Origin: Gordionus sp. m RMFG-2023
Lineage: Eukaryota > Nematomorpha > Gordioida > Chordodea > Parachordodidae
NCBI RefSeq assembly: GCF_954871325.1
Contig: NC_088776.1
Coordinates: forward strand, 49,680,569 to 49,744,568
DNA: 64,000 nucleotides
Direction of reading: 5' to 3'
Every line of letters begins with the position of its first letter. Within the stretch, counting starts at the first letter, position 1. Shown here piece by piece: positions 59,221-64,000 of this stretch. The translations under genes and the position numbers were made by a program. Under the pieces are notes generated by a model. It had not been told where the DNA came from. It ran no database searches and saw only the letters and a list, made by a program, of their open reading frames with translations.

Positions 59221-62200
59221 GTAAATAATGTATACATATTCTTGTTGTGTAAATTATTCAGGATTAAATATTTATATATTAGGAGGGTATTAAAAATTAC
59301 AAACATTACGTTGCTAAAGTGGATATAAAATTACAAATATATTCTAAAAATTAATTATTAATATATTATGAAATGCAGAAAAACTTAAAAATGTCAGGTG
59401 AAGAAAATATTTAAAAAGATATGGAGAACTTTTTAGAAAATCATTATTTTAACCCCTAAGATTTAAGTTTCTTGTTTGTATTTGATGTAGAGGAGAGACC
59501 TACAAAGGTAAAGCTAGCTCAGTTTGTATTTTTTTTCCCTAGACCAAATTTATAAAAACTATTTAGGCCAGGTCTATGTTCGTTTAACAGCTTGATTTGA
59601 GTGGATTTTTAAAAATGATATTTCCCTCATTTTTAAAAAAAACTTAATTTAAATACAAGTGAATACTTTTCCAGCATCTATTAATAAATTTTAAATTTTC
59701 TACAAAATATAATCTAAATTTTCAAACCGATTTAGAACTGGAAACTATTTTATACTCTGACCCAAATTTTTTTAAATAATTTATAAATTCCTTTAAAGGG
59801 AAATTGAAAATATGAGCAGTAAACAAAATTTCCAAATGATTATTTAGCATATAAAAATAACCTAATTAGCCTAGCTTAGATATTGTAAAAAAAAAGAAGA
59901 TTTTTTCTTTACCTGTGTTGCCATTTTTATTTTATTGTACTACTGGATTTTCAAAACATTATTAGTTAGGTTCTGGGTAGTGCTTGCAGGATTGACTAAT
60001 TTTTAGATTTGCAAAATCAAAAACATTTGGCCCCATCCAGCCAGCATGGCCCATGTCTCAAATTTTTAAGAAGCATATAAACAGGGTTTAGCAGCAGATG
60101 CTTATATCTTTTTGAAAGCTTCTTGTATTTAAGATCTCAAACTAAATGAAAACAATTAATGATATTATATTAGAAGTAGAACAAGATTACTAATAATAGT
60201 GATGATTAAATTATGGTAATCGTTAAATTCTGTCTGCATAATAAAAAATTAATAAGCAAATGTAAATATTTTTAAAAAAAATCATATAATCTGATATTAC
60301 TTAAAATAAATGCATTTGGAAAAAACATTGTGGGCTACATATTTCCAATAAACTAAGAATTGTTTTATTTATTTAAAAGAAGTCCTCAAAACTAGGGATG
60401 TACTGATATTTTATATCGGATCGGGTCAGTTCACCCATTTTAAAATATCGGATTTTAAAATATCGGTTATTGGCAAATATTATAAAATTTTCGACCCGAT
60501 CCGATAAAAAATGGCGTTTTAACAAAAATAAAATATTATAAATTTTTTTAGAAAAAGGTATGTCTAAAAAACCATTTAATTTTATAAATGAAATCGAAAT
60601 CCATTTATGTTTAATTTTTTGTTAATAAACATTCTGCCTTGGCTAACTCAATATTTCATCTAGAATAATATTACGCAAGCCTTAAGATTTTGTTTGTAGA
60701 AGACAAAGGTTTAGACATCTATTAACTAAATCTCGAGGCTTAAGCAATATTTTTCTGGCTAAAATATTGAGTTAGCCGTTTTTAAAAATTGGCTCAAAAC
60801 GAGCCGTTTAACAACACTAATTCTGCCATATATTTATTTTTTTTCACTGTTTAAAAAAGTGTTCAATAATCTTCAGAATCTGTTTTTAGTGATGCTAGTG
60901 ATATTGACAGTCCCCTTCGCCACAGACTGATCTCTGATAAATTGGAAATTTTGGTATTTCTAAAAAGAAATCTTAGATATATTAATTTTAAATATTAATT
61001 TCAAATTTAATAATATATTTGTTTATTATTAATTATTTAAATAGATTAATGTTATTATTCATTATATAAATAAGTAATTTATCAATAAAAATATTTATAT
61101 ACTTATAGAATTGCAATTGAATTGAATATAAACTATAACTGATCATTATAATATATTTAAATGACATATGTTATGGTATAGTAAAATTCAGGGATTCGAA
61201 CCAAACCCGAACCCGGAAAAGAAAACCCGGGTTTCGGGAAAAAATTTGAACCCGAACCGAACCTGAACCCCGTTTATAAAATTTTCAAAACCCTGAACCG
61301 AACCCGGGAATTTTAAGGGTTCAGTGTATTGTTTAAATTAATAAAAGATATTTGTATAATTGTAAATACAAATATTAATAATTTACTTGACATTTTATAA
61401 TATTTTCAAATTTCCAATTAAGTGAAATGTTAATAAATTTTAAACAACTTTATTCATTTACTCCATTTTTAAATTTTTTTAAATTTATTCTCAAAGATTC
61501 CTATTGGATTGTTAATAAATTATTAAACAATTAAATTCATTTACGCCATTTATTTTTAATTTTTAACTTATTGTCAAAGATTATTAATTAGAGGAAAATA
61601 AAAGTGAACAAGTCAAGGTAAAAATTATTATATTGGATATTGTTAATTTAAAGAAATACGTCTAAATAAAAATTTTTAAATCTATACATAACTTTGCTTA
61701 ATATTTTTAACTATATTTTGCCTTTATATAAAATAAAAAATTTATTTTTTATACCAAATTTATGTCTAGTTTTTTAATTATGATTTAAATATAGAATATT
61801 TTTTTTATCAATTTAAAAATTCTTAAACCCGAGCTGAACCCGGGACTAAATCCGGGTACAAAAATATTTCCCTGAACCGAACCCGCCTATTTTTTTAACC
61901 TTAAAACGCACCCGAACCGAACCCGGGCAAAAATTTTGCCGGGTTCGCATCCCTGGTAAAATAATAGATGTTATACTAATAAAAAGTATATTAAAAATTA
62001 AAACCATTGTTATCTTTACAGAATACAAAATTAGATATAATATCGCATCGGTTATCGGCCGATATCAATTTAATATCTGGAATATCGGATCGGCCTCCAA
62101 AAAGTGGTATCGGTACACCCCTACTCAAAACCTAAACAACCAATTCAGGTCTGGAAATTAGTAACCACCTTAGTCTTGTCCCCATTCGGTTCAAGCCACT

Positions 62201-62564
62201 ATAGGGCCTGGGAATAGGATACAAAAATTTGTCAACAAATTAATATTATATAACCAAAATTTTCTCTATTTTATTTATTTATTAGTGTAATCAACCCTTA
62301 TCTCTCGACAACGAAAAACAGGAAAAAATTGTTGCCACGTTTGTACCCGCTCTCATTGACGATACATCTTTTTCGCCTGATCAGAGTTCTCCAAATGAAT
62401 CTCTTATAATTCCCTTGTTTTACCATCAGCGCTGCTTCTCGTGTGTCGAGTGTAAAGCGTCTCTTAGTTATCTTTCCATATTTTATTTTGACGACCGTTT
62501 AAATTTATATTGCGGGAGGCATTTCGCCGAGTTGTACAAGCCTAGATGTGAAAGCTGCGATCAA
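59074..62564 (+). CDS. PET-LIM protein, Prickle/Testin-like (two exons, partial gene)
   Basis: Exons 59074-59220 (49 codons) and 62286-62564 (93 codons), both phase 0 at each side. Exon A reads FLEFISFLSEEDKDDFIYFN then WRNNNRLGCG, aligning with the end of a PET domain (LDEEEKKELRLF...LGRG). It ends KCDK, and exon B starts CNQ, so the splice itself builds the first LIM C-x2-C (CDKC). Exon B continues to FYHQRCFSCVECKASL, YFDDRLNLYCGRHFAELYKP and RCESCDQ, the start of LIM2. Prickle proteins act in planar cell polarity at the cell cortex; Testin is an actin-linked relative. The second Cys to the His is 45 residues instead of about 24. I found neither the upstream PET exon nor LIM2/LIM3 in the window. 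The gene could be intact beyond view, or broken. Confidence 0.78.
59590..59640. repeat. Solo end of the TAGTGTTGTT MITE family
   Basis: AACAGCTTGATTTGAGTGGATTTTTAAAAA-like text, split as AACAGCTTGATTTGAG and GGATTTTTAAAAATG, matches the inner part of the MITE end. The rest of the element is absent. Confidence 0.35.
60639..60819. mobile_element. MITE of the TAGTGTTGTT family, copy 3, TSD ATTCTGCC
   Basis: ATTCTGCC flanks it at 60631-60638 and 60820-60827. Copy A of the host element has a single ATTTTGCC at about 4796-4803, which is the empty site. The left 40 bp of the MITE are missing: it starts TTGGCTAACTCAATATTT. The right end is intact (GCCGTTTAACAACACTA). The perfect 8 bp duplication places this family among hAT derivatives. 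Confidence 0.88.
61189..61955. mobile_element. Non-autonomous hAT-like element with CCCGGGTTCGG motifs (767 bp)
   Basis: The left end is CAGGGATTCGAACC and the right end, read inward, CAGGGATGCGAACC. Flanks are GTAAAATT and GTAAAATA (7 of 8). Copy A is uninterrupted here, with GTAATATTATAG near 13376-13387. Both ends carry repeats of GAACCGAACCCGG. An open stretch on the minus strand (61846-62028) is repeat sequence, not a gene. Confidence 0.87.
62286..62564 (+). CDS. PET-LIM exon B (LIM1 and start of LIM2)
   Basis: The acceptor TTTATTAG ends at 62285; the donor CAA|GTTATT follows 62564. It holds the LIM1 ligands C, H-x2-C, C-x2-C and C-x2-H, and the first C-x2-C of LIM2. About 20 extra residues (near DDTSFSPDQSSPNES) lie between the second Cys and the His. 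Confidence 0.82.
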
Positions 62565-63856
62565 GTTATTTTACTTAAAATTTCCTATTTATTGGTGATT
62601 ACGACTTTATTTAAGCTGCTACCACCGGTACCTTTTAATTTATATGGATTAAATATTATAGCCATTACTAGTATTATCGCGAGTCTGAACTTTTGCCCAT
62701 ATTTGGCACAATGGTTTGAACATCTGTTAGCGAAATATCGAGGCTTATGTAATATTTTTCTAGCTAAAATATTGAGTTCCCCATTTTTAAAAATCGGCTC
62801 AAATTGAACGATTTTGCAACACTAGCCGTTACCATCAGTATTTTTAATTTCTAGATCATTCGGTTATGATTAGTTGCAAGTATAACCGATACCAAGTACG
62901 AGTATCGTTGCGGTATTTATATATTATTTGCACTAAATAAATGGAACTGAAATCATTTTTAAATTTCGAAGATTATTGTTGAAATAAATACTTTTTTTTA
63001 AAAAAATATTCTCATGATAAATTATATTTTGAAAATAAAAATATACGATAATTCATTTTTGACAATATAATGTAAAAAAATAATGGGAATACTTAAATAA
63101 TAGAAGAACGCCAGACTTCAAATCCGCTATTGTTCTATTCTAAATAATATTTTAATTGAAATTTTTGAATTTCCTCCTTCCTATGTGGTGCCAAATAAAC
63201 AAATTCCTGCAGTTGACATTCAAAAGAATTTTCTTTGGGAAAAATCGAGGGGGAAGGGAGGATCAGACTATCTCTCTTTTATGTCCACTGAATTATTAAA
63301 AGGCATTTGCAAATTATAGGTCACCTTGGAGGGTACAAACTTGAACGCTATATCAAGACTAATCATTGAATACCTTCTCATGAGATAGCCAAACTTTTGG
63401 AGGTTTATTAATTGAATACAGATCAGTCCATAGCTTATCAGAGAAGTGCTTTGTAAAAGAGGTATAAAATAAAAATCTGCTTTGAAAAAAACCTCGTTTA
63501 TTAAAGAAACTTATTAGATTTTTTAAAATCTTAAAATGTAAGGTAAAAACAAATGGTAAATGCATTTTTTTAACGATGGAAAAACTATTAATAGATTACC
63601 TGCTTTTCGCTATGACTCTTCCTGAAATATAAATAGAAATCATTTACAATCTAATTTATTGACTCAATATCGTCTTTAATTGAAGCACGCCATAAAGACA
63701 CTTTGTTTTCAACCTGTTATAATTATCTAAATTTTAACATTGTTTCAAAGTATATAATAGAACATTTATAAAACATATTAGACGACTTAAAGAATGATTA
63801 TAAAATTATTATTAAATGCAAAGAATGAAAGCCAGGCTAATATATAAAATACTAGT
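62565..63856. other. Intron after PET-LIM exon B, with a MITE relic
   Basis: About 62690-62824 is a decayed right half of the TAGTGTTGTT family (GGCTTATGTAATATTTTTCT, AAAATCGGCTCAAATTG, GCAACACTAG). The rest is AT-rich. No LIM2/LIM3 exon is recognised before the window ends. Confidence 0.55.
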
Positions 63857-64000
63857 AGGGCTGTGCCGATCCACATATTTTTCTCCGATCCGATTCGTTC
63901 CGGTATTTTCAGATATTGCTTTAAACCCGATCCGATATTTTTACTGATTTTTAATCATCTCCGTTTGAACCAAATGTAATTAAGAAATCAATATTTTTTA
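63857..64000. mobile_element. Left end of another hAT-type element cut by the window edge
   Basis: TAGGGCTGTGCCGATCC followed by repeated CCGATCCGAT motifs resembles the ends of the outer elements A and B (TAGGGATGTACCGATA with CCGATCCGAT), but is a distinct family member. The right end is outside the window. Confidence 0.55.

Larger units (their letters stand above)
60393..62123. mobile_element. Outer hAT-type non-autonomous element (copy B), perfect TSD CTCAAAAC
   Basis: The left end is TAGGGATGTACTGATA and the right end, read inward, TAGGGGTGTACCGATA. Both flanks are CTCAAAAC (60385-60392 and 62124-62131), an exact 8 bp hAT duplication. After removing its own two insertions (60639-60819 and 61189-61955) it is about 770 bp and non-coding, the same as copy A. 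It lies in the intron between the PET and LIM exons. Confidence 0.93.

Overview
This is a eukaryotic, almost certainly metazoan, window. It is very AT-rich, uses the standard genetic code, has GT-AG introns and is packed with transposons. The three host genes I can support are animal genes: an SLC11/Nramp metal transporter (plus strand, 4 coding exons, 2292-16508), an ARNT/Tango-type bHLH-PAS transcription factor (minus strand, 17 coding exons, 54319 down to 17747), and two consecutive exons of a Prickle/Testin-like PET-LIM protein (plus strand, 59074-59220 and 62286-62564, continuing beyond what I can see). I cannot name the species.

Layout: 1-246 is the end of a DNA transposon that runs off the left edge. 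It sits in a tandem/inverted repeat block (247-1780). Nramp follows. Its first intron (2716-13777) holds a stack of nested DNA transposons: an outer hAT-type element (4555-13546) carries a hAT with a transposase (4881-7621) and a Mutator-like element with arms of about 1.2 kb (7685-13137), and that Mutator-like element is itself split by a second hAT (8861-10661). Three inner levels have clean 8 or 9 bp target duplications, and a second copy of the outer element at 60393-62123 supplies unoccupied sites. Nramp and ARNT are tail to tail. ARNT and the PET-LIM gene are head to head, and a non-LTR retrotransposon (55225-58690) lies in the space between them.

ARNT's long introns hold most of the rest: an R2-like RT relic (19.6-21.7 kb), an RTE element of about 3.4 kb between two identical 276 bp direct repeats (22611-26557), a Ty3/gypsy relic (31.4-32.3 kb), a second R2-like relic (36.4-38.6 kb), a non-autonomous Helitron (41585-42200), a decayed hAT transposase (42.9-44.0 kb), an RT fragment enclosed by inverted repeats of about 230 bp (45616-48076), a long-armed MITE (50.8-51.6 kb) and an RTE fragment (51.65-52.9 kb). 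In contrast, ARNT's first four introns are only 41-42 bp.

The ARNT and Nramp models were assembled by hand from splice sites and conserved protein motifs. Every intron phase agrees: the ARNT exons sum to 3186 bp (1061 residues plus stop) and the Nramp exons to 1770 bp (589 residues plus stop). Transposon limits with target duplications are exact to within a base or two; limits of decayed elements are approximate. I see no bacterial-type operons, CRISPR arrays, rRNA or credible tRNA. The most unusual signals are the 276 bp duplication flanking the RTE, the inverted-repeat-bounded RT, and the nested stack with its empty-site control.
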